This document shows positions 25,311-33,878 of a stretch of 58,677 nt of DNA, piece by piece. Below the pieces are notes generated by a model that was not told where the DNA came from, made no database searches, and saw only the letters and a list, made by a program, of their open reading frames with translations. The DNA is from Sphingobacteriia bacterium. GTDB taxonomy: Bacteria; Bacteroidota; Bacteroidia; Chitinophagales; Chitinophagaceae. The position numbers were made by a program, and so were the translations under genes. Where the stretch lies: positions 2,543-61,219 of the forward strand of contig JAECQP010000018.1 in assembly GCA_015999745.1 (NCBI GenBank), read 5' to 3'. Each line of letters begins with the position of its first letter. Within the stretch, counting starts at the first letter, position 1.

Positions 25311-27416
25311 ATGCGAGTGTGCTTAACAATAGGGTTCGTGCTGCTTTTTGCAGCAAGCGGTTGGGGAATGCAACAGGATACGGTGCGAAAGCAGTCGGAC
25401 AGTTTATACCTGCATGCGTCTCCCATCGACCGTATTCTGCATGAAGTGGTGGTAACCGGCACGCTTAAAGAGGTACGTCGCATGGAGAGCCCTGTTCCGG
25501 TAGAAGTGTACAGTCCGGCTTTTTTCCGGAAAAATCCCACCTGTAATATTTTTGACGGCTTGCAACAGGTAAATGGGGTGCGGCCTCAGACCAACTGCAA
25601 TGTGTGTAATACCGGTGACATCCGGATCAATGGCCTGCCTGGCGCCTACACCATGGTGTTGATAGACGGGATGCCCATCGTAAGCAGTCTTTCCACCGTG
25701 TACGGCTTATCCGGAATTCCCAATGCACTGATCGAAAGAGTGGAGATTGTGAAAGGGCCGGCATCTTCGCTGTATGGGAGTGAAGCCATTGGTGGGCTGA
25801 TCAATATTATCACTAAAAAAAATTCCGGTGCGGCGCGTGTATCGGCCGATGTGATGGGCACTACCTGGGGTGAGTGGAACGCAGATCTTGGTTTCAAAGT
25901 TAAAGCAGGGGAAAGGGCCAGCGTTTTAACAGGCATCAATCATTTTAATTTCAACCGGCGATTCGACCAAAACAAGGATGGTTTTACAGATATGGCTTTG
26001 CAGAAAAGAATATCCGTGTTTCAGAAATGGAGTTTCGACCGGACCGCAAACCGCGTATTGAACATTGCAGCCCGCTATTTTAATGAAGACAGGTGGGGAG
26101 GGCAAATGAACTGGAACAAGCATTTCCGGGGTGGAGACAGTATTTATGCCGAAAGCATTTATACCAACCGTTGGGAACTGATTGGTCACTATCAGTTACC
26201 TACACCTGAAAAATTATTGCTGGCTTTTTCGTTTAACAGTCACCAGCAGGACAGCCGTTACGGCATCAGCTCCTATAATGCGCACCAACGGGTTTCCTTT
26301 GCGCAGCTTACCTGGGATAAAACCATTCGCCGGCACGATTTGCTCCTTGGCCTTGCTGCACGTTATACGTATTACAATGACAATACACCTGCAACCGGTT
26401 CTCCGGATCCATCTAAAATGGGCCTGCAACCACAACGCACCTGGCTACCCGGCTTTTTTATACAGGATGAAATAACGTTTACACCAAAGCATAAATTATT
26501 GCTGGGCGCCCGGTATGATTATCATTCATCTCACGGAAACATTCTCACACCAAGGCTGGCGTATAAATGGACGCTGAACGACCGGCGTATGCTCCGGTTG
26601 AATGCCGGAACCGGTTTTAGGGTAGTGAATCTTTTTACAGAAGACCATGCTGCATTAACCGGCGCCCGGAAAGTGGAAATTATGGAAGCATTGAAACCGG
26701 AAAAATCATTCAACGTGAACCTGAATTATATTCATAAGCTGTTCACCTCTGCTTCGTCGGAGCTGAACCTCGATTTTACCGCCTTTTACACCTGGTTCAA
26801 TAATCGCATTGTAGGCGATTTTGACAGCGATCCCAATAAGATCATTTATAAAAATCTGCAGGGTCATGCTGTTAGCAAAGGCTTGTCTGCCAATGTTGAT
26901 TTCACGGTGGCCGGTGGTTGGAAATTCATTGCCGGCGGTACTTATATGGATGTGGCACTGGTGGAAAACGGCCGGAAAACACAGCAGTTACTGACGGAAA
27001 AACTAACCGCCACCTGGTCGGTTTCGTATAAGTTGCAACAATTGCATCTCGATATTGATTATACGGGTAATGTATATAGTCCCATGCGTTTGCCGTTGCT
27101 GGGTCCCCTGGACCCGCGAAATGCCTATTCACCCTGGTGGAGCATTCAGAATATTCAATTGAGTTTTCATCGCTGGCATGCAGTGGAGTTTTATGCCGGG
27201 GTTAAAAATTTCCTGAACTATACCCCTGCAAAGGGAAATCCCTTCCTGATTGCCCGCGCCGATGATCCTTTTGATAAAAGGGTGCAATACGATGCTTCCG
27301 GTAAGGTGATGGCTACGCCCGATAACCCTTATGGCCTTACGTTTGATCCAAATTACGTATACGCTCCCAATCAGGGAATGCGTTTCTTTTTCGGGGTTCG
27401 GGTGAGTATTCAATAA
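25311..27416 (+). CDS. TonB-dependent outer-membrane receptor, likely metal uptake
   Basis: A 701-residue TonB-dependent transporter. It has a signal peptide (1-20, ASGWGMQ), a TonB-box-like HEVVVTG at 44-50 and a plug domain (about 60-170) with GDIRINGLPGAYTMVLIDGMP and VEIVKGPASSLYGSEAIGGLINIITKK. A 22-strand beta-barrel follows, ending in aromatic FFFGVRVSIQ. The plug carries three unusual cysteines, Cys78, Cys96 and Cys99 (NCNVCNTGD). Divergence from a Mn-type DtxR regulator with an operator on its promoter suggests import of manganese or another metal, but the substrate is inferred. Annotation as a BtuB-like receptor by similarity is possible. Confidence 0.85.
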   Translation: MRVCLTIGFVLLFAASGWGMQQDTVRKQSDSLYLHASPIDRILHEVVVTGTLKEVRRMESPVPVEVYSPAFFRKNPTCNIFDGLQQVNGVRPQTNCNVCNTGDIRINGLPGAYTMVLIDGMPIVSSLSTVYGLSGIPNALIERVEIVKGPASSLYGSEAIGGLINIITKKNSGAARVSADVMGTTWGEWNADLGFKVKAGERASVLTGINHFNFNRRFDQNKDGFTDMALQKRISVFQKWSFDRTANRVLNIAARYFNEDRWGGQMNWNKHFRGGDSIYAESIYTNRWELIGHYQLPTPEKLLLAFSFNSHQQDSRYGISSYNAHQRVSFAQLTWDKTIRRHDLLLGLAARYTYYNDNTPATGSPDPSKMGLQPQRTWLPGFFIQDEITFTPKHKLLLGARYDYHSSHGNILTPRLAYKWTLNDRRMLRLNAGTGFRVVNLFTEDHAALTGARKVEIMEALKPEKSFNVNLNYIHKLFTSASSELNLDFTAFYTWFNNRIVGDFDSDPNKIIYKNLQGHAVSKGLSANVDFTVAGGWKFIAGGTYMDVALVENGRKTQQLLTEKLTATWSVSYKLQQLHLDIDYTGNVYSPMRLPLLGPLDPRNAYSPWWSIQNIQLSFHRWHAVEFYAGVKNFLNYTPAKGNPFLIARADDPFDKRVQYDASGKVMATPDNPYGLTFDPNYVYAPNQGMRFFFGVRVSIQ

Positions 27417-27504
27417 AACAGGAGGAAACCTGATGGGGGGCAATACCAGGCGAACAACGAAAGTTTAGACAGACAGTTGCTATCTTCGTACTAAACAAAT
27501 AGCA

Positions 27505-27726
27505 ATGGAGCAAACGCTGCCTGAAAAAGAACCTGTTGAAGTATTGGCTAAACCACATGGACCAATTGTTGTAATGGCTGATTTATTGATTACAAAACCC
27601 GATGGTACAACAGAACTCCGCAAAGGGAAAACCTCTTTCTGTGGTTGCGGTGCTTCTGCCAAAAAGCCTTTTTGCGATGGATCGCACAAAACGCTGAATG
27701 CCGTTGATCCAAATACCAATGTATGA
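27505..27726 (+). CDS. CDGSH iron-sulfur domain protein
   Basis: A 73-residue protein with one mitoNEET-type domain. The 2Fe-2S ligands are the 3Cys-1His set in CGCGASAKKPFCDGSH near residues 47-62. An N-terminal KPHGPIVVMADLLITKPDG is typical of the bacterial single-domain type. These proteins bind a labile redox cluster and may transfer clusters or electrons. The stop overlaps the ATG of the next gene by 4 bp (ATGA), which indicates translational coupling. A -7-like TATCTTCG lies at 27481-27488. Confidence 0.88.
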   Translation: MEQTLPEKEPVEVLAKPHGPIVVMADLLITKPDGTTELRKGKTSFCGCGASAKKPFCDGSHKTLNAVDPNTNV

Positions 27727-28082
27727 AAAAGACACTCGTTTTAGGCGCTTCTGAAAACCCGGAACGTTACAGTAATATGGCTATCCAACGGCTTACCGCC
27801 CATGCGCACCCGGTGGTTGCCGTAGGGAGAAAGGCAGGTGAAGTGAATGGGATTCCCATCATTACAACGCCCCCCAATGAGCAGGGGGTGGATACGGTTA
27901 CCCTGTACCTGAATCCTGTTGCTCAGAAAGACTACTACAACTATATTGTATCCCTGCACCCTAAGCGCATCATTTTCAATCCGGGAACGGAGAATGAAGA
28001 GCTGGTACAGCTGGCCAAAGAAAATGGTATTGAAGCTGTGGAAGCCTGTACGCTGGTGATGTTGAGCACCGGGCAGTATTAA
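27723..28082 (+). CDS. CoA-binding domain protein (YccU-like)
   Basis: A 119-residue Rossmann-fold protein of the small CoA-binding family. Features are the N-terminal TLVLGASENPERYSNMAIQRL, the central GIPIITTPP, and the terminal RIIFNPGTENEELVQLAKENGIEAVEACTLVML. The family resembles the CoA-binding domain of succinyl-CoA synthetase; its physiological role is unknown. It is coupled by a 4-bp overlap to the CDGSH gene, and such pairing suggests a shared metabolic or redox context, but that is inference. Confidence 0.82.
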   Translation: MKKTLVLGASENPERYSNMAIQRLTAHAHPVVAVGRKAGEVNGIPIITTPPNEQGVDTVTLYLNPVAQKDYYNYIVSLHPKRIIFNPGTENEELVQLAKENGIEAVEACTLVMLSTGQY

Positions 28083-28112
28083 CCCGGATAATTTCATTGT
28101 TCCCGGAAAAGG

Positions 28113-28181
28113 AACGCTGGTGTATCCTGTTAATTTCGGACTGATAGAAATCAGTAAAAAACCAACAAAAACACCAGCGTT
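28113..28181. repeat. Nested inverted repeat between convergent genes
   Basis: Perfect 11-bp arms AACGCTGGTGT (28113-28123) and ACACCAGCGTT (28171-28181) enclose a second perfect hairpin ACTGAT-AGAA-ATCAGT (28140-28155). It lies between the convergent CoA-binding and propeller genes. It could be a two-way terminator or a short cruciform element; no long T-run follows the outer arms. Confidence 0.6.
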
Positions 28182-28237
28182 ACACTTTCACTCAGGGGCA
28201 ACGGAAACAATCTGTTTGAGCCCGTTCAATTTTAATT

Positions 28238-31200
28238 TTATAAAATCAAAGCCGGGAAGTTTGCTTTTTTGAACTGCTCATTATAAACAGCAACTGCCTT
28301 TTTGATCACTGTTTCATATTCTGCCTTGTACTTGTTCCACTCGGCTTCGCTGTCGGCCATCCTTGCTTTCAGGCCCTCAGTGATACGGGGATCATGACTG
28401 TCTGCGAGTTTCTTCATGTTGAAGAATTCGGAGTTCAGCTTAGCGGGCCAGTTGATCACATCCTGTCCGTTTTTCTGCCGGGTTTCCACCACATTGTTTT
28501 GCCAGTCGGAGATTTTTTTGATCAGGTCTTTGCCGGCATCAATCAATGCTTTGTTGTCTTCTTTCAGCAGGCTGTTGTAATGCTCAATCTGTTTCTTCAA
28601 CTGATTGGTCTTATTGAAATGGGTATGGATGTCGCTGATATTGGCAACCAGTTTCTGCAGGAAAGCCTGCTGCACATCCCAGTCGTTCTCTGTAACAGAA
28701 AGGTTCGGATCGGCAAGAACCGTGAAACTGGTTTCTGTACTGTTGCCCTTGAAGCTCAATACAGCTTTATAAGTACCCGGAGCAAGCCTGTAACTTTTGT
28801 AATCTCCGTTTACATATACACCATTAATATCCGGTTGGATATGCTCGCCCCTGAAATCCCAGGCAAAGCGATTCATGCCTTCGGCTGCAGGTAATGTTAC
28901 CGGTGGCGGAGGACCGCCCGCATAGCGTTTGTAGGCTTCGTTCTTTTTGCTGCTGTAGGTTCTAACCGTAACACCGGCTGCTGTTTGAATGAAAAGTTTT
29001 ACTTCTTCTCCATCTGGTTTGGATGGGATATAGTAGTCCAGTATCACTCCTTCCATGGGGTTCTTACCCAATACATCCTCCTGGCTTTGGCTCATTGCAG
29101 CGCCCTTGTAACGAATGGTTGGTTTGGGGCTGATGATCTTCAGTTGTTTGCCGGCGAGTACATTGGCTGCCTCCTGAACAGGGCTGAGATCATCCAGGAT
29201 CCAGAATGCGCGTCCGGCTGTAGCGGCCACCAGGTCATTGTCTTTAATGGCCAGATCGGTAACAGGAACCACCGGTAGGTTTAATTGCAGCTTGCTCCAC
29301 TGCTCACCGCCATTGTAGGAAACATAAAATCCTCTTTCGCTACCGGCATACAACAGGCCTTTTACTTTGCGGTCTTCGCGGATCACTTTAATAAAATCAT
29401 CGGCATCAATGCCTTTATTAATAGCGGTCCATGTTTTACCATAATCAGTTGTTTTAAAACTATAAGATGCATAGTCGTTGAAACGGAAACGGGTAGCGCT
29501 GATATAGGCTGTTCCCTTGTTGAACGGAGACAGTTCGATGGATTGAATATTGGATTCAGCAAGTGATGCGGGAGTTACATTGGCCCAGCTCTGTCCTCCG
29601 TTTTGGGTAACATAAACCAGTCCGCAATCACTGCCCGTCCAGATGGTCCCTTTTTCCAGCCTGGATTCGATGATGTAGTTGAGGGTGTTGTAATTCTCTC
29701 CGCCAGCGCCTTCATTGGTGAATGGTCCGCCGCCGGGGCCCTGTTTGCTTTTATCGTTGCGGGTAAGATCCGGGCTGATCGGTGTCCAGCTCAATCCGCC
29801 ATTGCTGGTTTTCAATACCACATTGCCTCCGTGATAAATCACCGAAGGGTCGTGCGGGGAAGCAACAATCGGTGCGTTCCAGTTGAAACGGTACTTCATG
29901 TTTTTGGGTTCCACTGCAAGGTTAAGGGAAGGGTATGCCTGGATATCTTTCTTTTCACCGGTCTTCAGATCCAGCACTTCAATATAACCCTGGTAACATC
30001 CGCCATAGATCCGCTCGGGATTGTTGGGATCGAATGCAAGGGTGGAACTTTCACAACCCGCACTGATCCACCAGTCGCGCTCGGAAATCCCGGCGGTATT
30101 GGTACGGCTGACTGTCATTACACTGGTATTGTCTTGCTGGCCGCCGTATACCCGGTAAGGGAAACGATTGTCTGTGTTTACCCGGTAAAACTGTGCGGTA
30201 GGCTGATTCATCTGCGAACTCCAGGTGATAGCAGTGTTGTAAGTGATCTCACCGCCACCATCGTCTGCAAGCGCAAGGTTGGAAGCATTTTCCGGGTTGA
30301 TCCAGAGATCGTGGGTATCACCGTGTCCTACTTTAACGTTGGCAAATGTTTTACCGCCATCAATGGATTTCATTAACGGGGCATTCAACACATACACTAT
30401 ATTTTCATTTTTAGGATCGGCCAGTACTTCCATATAATACCATCCCCTGGAAGTGATGTTCTGGTCGTTGCTCACCATGGTCCATTTCTTTCCGCCATCC
30501 TCACTGCGGTACAAACCCGATTTGGATTTCTCTGTTTCTACAATGGCATATACCAGATTGGAATTGGCTCTTGAAACACTTACCCCGATTTTACCCAACT
30601 GTGCGGGAAGACCATCGGTGATCTTATTCCAGGTGTCGCCACCATCGGTTGATTTATAAATAGCAGAACCCTTACCGCCGCTCACCACCTGCCATGGAAG
30701 GCGCTGGTGCTGCCAGGTTGCTGCATACAATATACGCGGGTTGTTCATGTCCATGGACAGGCTGCTTACACCGGTACTGTCGTTGATGTACAGGGTTCTT
30801 TTCCATGTAACGCCACCATCTGTGGACTTGTACACGCCTCTTTCGTTGTTGGGTCCGTGCACGGTTCCCTGAGAGGCAACATATACCAGGTCAGGATTTG
30901 TTGGATGCACAATCACATCGGCAATATGCCGGCTGTTGGTCAGGCCCATGTGCTTCCAGGTTTTACCGGCATCAACAGATTTGTAAACACCATCTCCATA
31001 GCTGGTCATCACGCCGCGTACCGCATGTTCTCCGGTGCCCACATATATTACGTTGGGATCACTGTCGCTTACAGCAATGTCTCCAATGGAGCCAACTTTC
31101 ATAAATCCGTCGCTGATATTCTGCCAGCGTATGCCGCCATCTTCTGTTTTCCATACACCGCCTCCGGTATATCCAACATAGTACAGTTGATCGTTTCCGC

Positions 31201-31384
31201 TTACACCGGAAATGGCATTGGCTCTCCCTCCACGGAAGGGCCCGATATTTCTCCACTTAACGGGTTTTAAAAAATCATCGTAAGAAACGGATGGGGTAGC
31301 CGTTGGTGCGGCGCTTTTTTGTTTTTGGGCAAGTCCCGGCAGGGAACAGAGCAGGCCCAGGCAAATGGCAGTTGTTATTCTCAT
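28238..31384 (-). CDS. Large BNR/VPS10-like beta-propeller protein
   Basis: A 1,048-residue exported protein with a signal peptide (MRITTAICLGLLCSLPGLAQ). The body from about 40 to 740 consists of WD40/BNR-like propeller blades with many Asp-box motifs, such as YKSTDGGVTWK, YRSEDGGKKW and WKTEDGGIRWQ. This matches the VPS10/sortilin-like proteins often named glycosyl hydrolase in Bacteroidota. The C-terminal 300 residues include a beta-sandwich-like segment and a helical coiled region (NKTNQLKKQIEHYNSLLK). No catalytic residues can be assigned, and enzyme activity is unproven. It is a close paralogue of the gene at 55467. No T9SS sorting domain is visible. Confidence 0.75.
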   Translation of the reverse strand: MRITTAICLGLLCSLPGLAQKQKSAAPTATPSVSYDDFLKPVKWRNIGPFRGGRANAISGVSGNDQLYYVGYTGGGVWKTEDGGIRWQNISDGFMKVGSIGDIAVSDSDPNVIYVGTGEHAVRGVMTSYGDGVYKSVDAGKTWKHMGLTNSRHIADVIVHPTNPDLVYVASQGTVHGPNNERGVYKSTDGGVTWKRTLYINDSTGVSSLSMDMNNPRILYAATWQHQRLPWQVVSGGKGSAIYKSTDGGDTWNKITDGLPAQLGKIGVSVSRANSNLVYAIVETEKSKSGLYRSEDGGKKWTMVSNDQNITSRGWYYMEVLADPKNENIVYVLNAPLMKSIDGGKTFANVKVGHGDTHDLWINPENASNLALADDGGGEITYNTAITWSSQMNQPTAQFYRVNTDNRFPYRVYGGQQDNTSVMTVSRTNTAGISERDWWISAGCESSTLAFDPNNPERIYGGCYQGYIEVLDLKTGEKKDIQAYPSLNLAVEPKNMKYRFNWNAPIVASPHDPSVIYHGGNVVLKTSNGGLSWTPISPDLTRNDKSKQGPGGGPFTNEGAGGENYNTLNYIIESRLEKGTIWTGSDCGLVYVTQNGGQSWANVTPASLAESNIQSIELSPFNKGTAYISATRFRFNDYASYSFKTTDYGKTWTAINKGIDADDFIKVIREDRKVKGLLYAGSERGFYVSYNGGEQWSKLQLNLPVVPVTDLAIKDNDLVAATAGRAFWILDDLSPVQEAANVLAGKQLKIISPKPTIRYKGAAMSQSQEDVLGKNPMEGVILDYYIPSKPDGEEVKLFIQTAAGVTVRTYSSKKNEAYKRYAGGPPPPVTLPAAEGMNRFAWDFRGEHIQPDINGVYVNGDYKSYRLAPGTYKAVLSFKGNSTETSFTVLADPNLSVTENDWDVQQAFLQKLVANISDIHTHFNKTNQLKKQIEHYNSLLKEDNKALIDAGKDLIKKISDWQNNVVETRQKNGQDVINWPAKLNSEFFNMKKLADSHDPRITEGLKARMADSEAEWNKYKAEYETVIKKAVAVYNEQFKKANFPALIL

Positions 31385-31648
31385 AAGTAGTTGATTGGTA
31401 ATTGAATATAGCCAATCAGCCTCAGTTTCCTACGCTTTGCCGTATAATTTACCGTTCCGACGGATTTTAAAAGGAAGATTTTCTGCCGGATTGCCGAAAT
31501 TTAAGAATTGTTCTTGTGGATGGATTTCGGTAAGCCTCGGGTGTTTTTTTGAATAAGTGTAATGGGGGAGATGGCTATCGTGAAAAGTGATAGCGATAGG
31601 GAGGAGAAGGGGAGTTTCTTTTTTCATAGGATTGATTTTTTTCCTGAA

Positions 31649-31945
31649 TACAGATGGAAGATTGAATTGTTTTTTAAATGGATCAAACAGCATCTGAAAA
31701 TAAAATCATTTTGGAGTGCTTCCGAAAATGCAGTAAAAACTCAAATCTATATAGCCATCATTACTTATACAGTTGTGGCTATCATCAAAGCAAAATTGAA
31801 ACTTAAGTAATCACCGTACGAAATACTACAGATTATAAGTGTATCCTTACTTGATAAAACTCATTTGCCAAGCCTTTTTGAAAGCCTTATATACCAAGAT
31901 GTCAAAGAACAAAATCATATTCAATTGAAAATCAATTTAATTTAA
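31649..31945 (+). pseudogene. 3' remnant of an IS4-type DDE transposase
   Basis: The frame reads YRWKIELFFKWIKQHLKIKSF, then SENAVKTQIYIAIITY and KLKLK, which is the conserved C-terminal catalytic region of IS4-type transposases, including the YREK-like R-E pair. An in-frame TAA at 31808-31810 interrupts it. The same frame continues SPYEILQIISVSLLDKT to LFESLIYQDVKEQN and stops at 31943-31945, exactly as intact copies do. Homology to the 5' part ends at about 31649, so the N-terminal two thirds, with the first catalytic Asp residues, are gone. It cannot be functional. Confidence 0.7.
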
Positions 31946-31962
31946 CCGGACACTAATGATCC
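31943..31962. mobile_element. Probable right end of the degraded IS element
   Basis: The sequence TAACCGGACACTAATG follows the transposase remnant and overlaps its stop codon. CCGGACACT is a typical terminal-inverted-repeat end for this kind of IS. No matching left end was found nearby. Confidence 0.4.
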
Positions 31963-32036
31963 ATGATCTTTATTTGAATAGGCAACAACCTTAATTCAGT
32001 AATGATGAGCTAAAGTTGTAGCTATATATTATTTTA

Positions 32037-32852
32037 TTATCCGTGAGCCGCATCCGATACTTCTTTCCACTCTTCAAAACTTGCTAACCGCTGTTCGTAA
32101 ACACTCTTCACCGCTGGGTAAGCGATTTTACCGAACAATAATCTAAGAGGAGGATTAGGAGAATCGACTAGTTTAATAACTGCTTCAACAGTAGCTTCAG
32201 GCTTGCCGAAAATGTCAGGTGCTGCACCTTTTTGAAATGCTTCTTTTACCGGATTATATGTTTCGATAGGTTGCGTCTGGATTGCTGAAGCTCCTGCCCA
32301 ATCTGTGGCATAACCATTCGGCTCAATCAATGAAATATTTATACCTAAATGTTTCACTTCGGTAGCTAGTGTTTCACTTAATCCCTCCACCGCAAATTTG
32401 GAAGCATTGTAAATCCCTAATACTGGTAATGTAACTAGTCCCAGATAACTGGATACCTGTATGATATGACCTCTTTGCTGTTCTCTCATAATAGGTAGCA
32501 CTGCCTGTGTCATCCAAAGGGTTCCGAAGAAATTGGTTTCCATTTGATCTCTCGCTTCCTGCTCAGAAGTTTCCTCAACTGCTCCAAATAATCCGTATCC
32601 GGCATTGTTGATGAGTACATCGATTTTACCAAAATGCTCATTGGCTTGTTTAACTACATTAAAACAATCTTCACGATTGTTTACATCCAGTTGTATGGCA
32701 AGAACATTTTCGCCAAATTGTTCAACAAGGTCATTTAAAGAATCGGTATTTCTTGCAGTGGCAATTACTTTATCACCACGTTTTAAAAAGGCTTCTGCCC
32801 ATAATTTCCCAAATCCTCGGGAAGCTCCTGTAATTAAAATCGTTTTCGACAT
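32037..32852 (-). CDS. Short-chain dehydrogenase/reductase
   Basis: A 271-residue classical SDR oxidoreductase using NAD(P)H. The cofactor glycine motif TGASRGFG is at 8-15 and NNAG at 82-85. The catalytic tetrad members are Ser134/135, Tyr148 and Lys152 (YNASK). The ARN after the second strand (residues about 33-35) suggests NADP preference. The substrate is unknown. It lies 14 nt downstream of the conserved protein at 32867-33589, with which it forms an operon divergent from an HxlR regulator. AT-rich codon use differs from the core genes around it. Confidence 0.88.
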   Translation of the reverse strand: MSKTILITGASRGFGKLWAEAFLKRGDKVIATARNTDSLNDLVEQFGENVLAIQLDVNNREDCFNVVKQANEHFGKIDVLINNAGYGLFGAVEETSEQEARDQMETNFFGTLWMTQAVLPIMREQQRGHIIQVSSYLGLVTLPVLGIYNASKFAVEGLSETLATEVKHLGINISLIEPNGYATDWAGASAIQTQPIETYNPVKEAFQKGAAPDIFGKPEATVEAVIKLVDSPNPPLRLLFGKIAYPAVKSVYEQRLASFEEWKEVSDAAHG

Positions 32853-32866
32853 ATGTTATTTATTGT

Positions 32867-33589
32867 TTATTTAAGTGAGATTTCGCTAAGGTCAACTGAT
32901 ACCAATAGAGGATCGGGTAGCAGTGGGGTATTGTCATCCAGCCTTACATATACTGATCTCTTGGTTGCTATTTTAATTCCCTTTACTTCTACATAATCAG
33001 AGAGATAGTGTGCTGCGCCGGATCCACCCAAAACGTCCACATTGTAGTCGTGTCTTTTTATTAGACCTACATTATCTATATAAAAGGTTTGAACGTCTCC
33101 ATGAGTAGCTACTTCTTTTGGGAAAGTAACCTGTAAACGGCGGTATGTTTCTCCGTTTTCCTCCCAAGGTTCAAGCTCTTCTACTTTGTAACCAGGGTTG
33201 GCAAAATTGAAAGGAGCATTGGAATACGTCCACATAGCATACCCCGCGAAATAAGCCAACTGAAGACGTGTCCACGGTGTTTCAGTGGTATGCCCTGCAA
33301 AAGAGGTTCGAGGGTCGAGCAATTCCTCAATAACTTCATTATTGCCGTTTTCAATAGCTACACGATGGGGCTCGAATGAAGTATGCCAATCTTTATTGAT
33401 AAATGGGTAATGGGAGGTAAATTCCCTTTTGGTATCTGAGGTTACAAAAATGTCATCTAAAATACCGGCTTGTTGCTTCATACCCCACGTTACACCACCG
33501 CAAAGAATTCTTGCCGAAATGCTTTCGTATTTGTTCCAGTTTTCGGAACCTCCGTGGGCCTCAATCGTAAATTTTAATAGTTCATTCAT
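32867..33589 (-). CDS. Conserved protein of unknown function in an SDR-HxlR cassette
   Basis: A 240-residue protein without a signal peptide or membrane segment. Conserved-looking blocks are TIEAHGGSENWNKYESISA at about 8-26, LLDPRTSFAGHTTETPWTRLQL (about 90-111), LAYFAGYAMWTY and TFYIDNVGLIKRHDYNVDVLGG. I recall similar proteins in proteobacteria, also unnamed. The beta-rich pattern is compatible with a LolA/LppX-like lipid-binding fold, but no function can be given. It is first in a two-gene operon with the SDR, driven by a promoter whose start region carries the palindromic operator shared with hxlR. Confidence 0.7.
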   Translation of the reverse strand: MNELLKFTIEAHGGSENWNKYESISARILCGGVTWGMKQQAGILDDIFVTSDTKREFTSHYPFINKDWHTSFEPHRVAIENGNNEVIEELLDPRTSFAGHTTETPWTRLQLAYFAGYAMWTYSNAPFNFANPGYKVEELEPWEENGETYRRLQVTFPKEVATHGDVQTFYIDNVGLIKRHDYNVDVLGGSGAAHYLSDYVEVKGIKIATKRSVYVRLDDNTPLLPDPLLVSVDLSEISLK

Positions 33590-33643
33590 TCTTCTGTAAT
33601 TTTAATGATTTGATTGTTACGCTAATTTTCATTTAAATTTTAT

Positions 33644-33669
33644 ACTTGCAAATTGCAAGTGCAAATATA
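33644..33669 (-). promoter_or_regulatory. SDR-operon promoter with HxlR-type operator
   Basis: On the minus strand a perfect -7 TATATTTG (plus-strand 33662-33669) runs directly into GCACTTGCAATTTGCAAGT. The last 17 bp (33644-33660) form a perfect palindrome, ACTTGCAA-A-TTGCAAGT. A regulator bound here would cover the transcription start. A further TGCAAGT half-site lies at 33689-33695. Confidence 0.6.
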
Positions 33670-33878
33670 TAGAATAATATTTTCAAAATGCAAGTAAAAA
33701 TCATTAATTCAGTAATTCACAAAATTTTATAGACCGCCTAACATCAGTTAAAATATTGCCATTATCGCATTTTCAGAAGGTTAAACATAGGTTTGTACTT
33801 CTAAAAAATAGCTTCAAGCTGTCATGGGGGTGTGAACACTAATCCTATTTTCTAATTGATTTAGATATTAAAAAAGTG
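33670..33878. other. Divergent region between hxlR and the SDR operon
   Basis: This AT-rich spacer lies between the two mirror-image promoters. Apart from the TGCAAGT half-site at 33689-33695 and a possible -33 TTG at 33856-33858, I see no gene, RNA or repeat in it. Confidence 0.5.

Larger units (their letters stand above)
31385..32036. other. Gene-poor AT-rich gap with IS remnant
   Basis: Apart from the transposase remnant, no convincing gene lies here. A 65-codon minus-strand frame beginning near 31625 (MKKETPLLLPIAITF) ends at 31430. It has no recognisable homology or promoter, so I do not call it. The gap marks the left edge of an AT-rich segment reaching yifB. Confidence 0.5.

Noticed and set aside
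29603..30376. 257-codon plus-strand open frame
   Set aside because: It lies wholly antisense inside the propeller gene, whose protein is clearly conserved; the antisense translation has no recognisable motif.
31430..31693. Possible small minus-strand gene
   Set aside because: No homology, promoter or clear start; it overlaps the IS remnant on the opposite strand.
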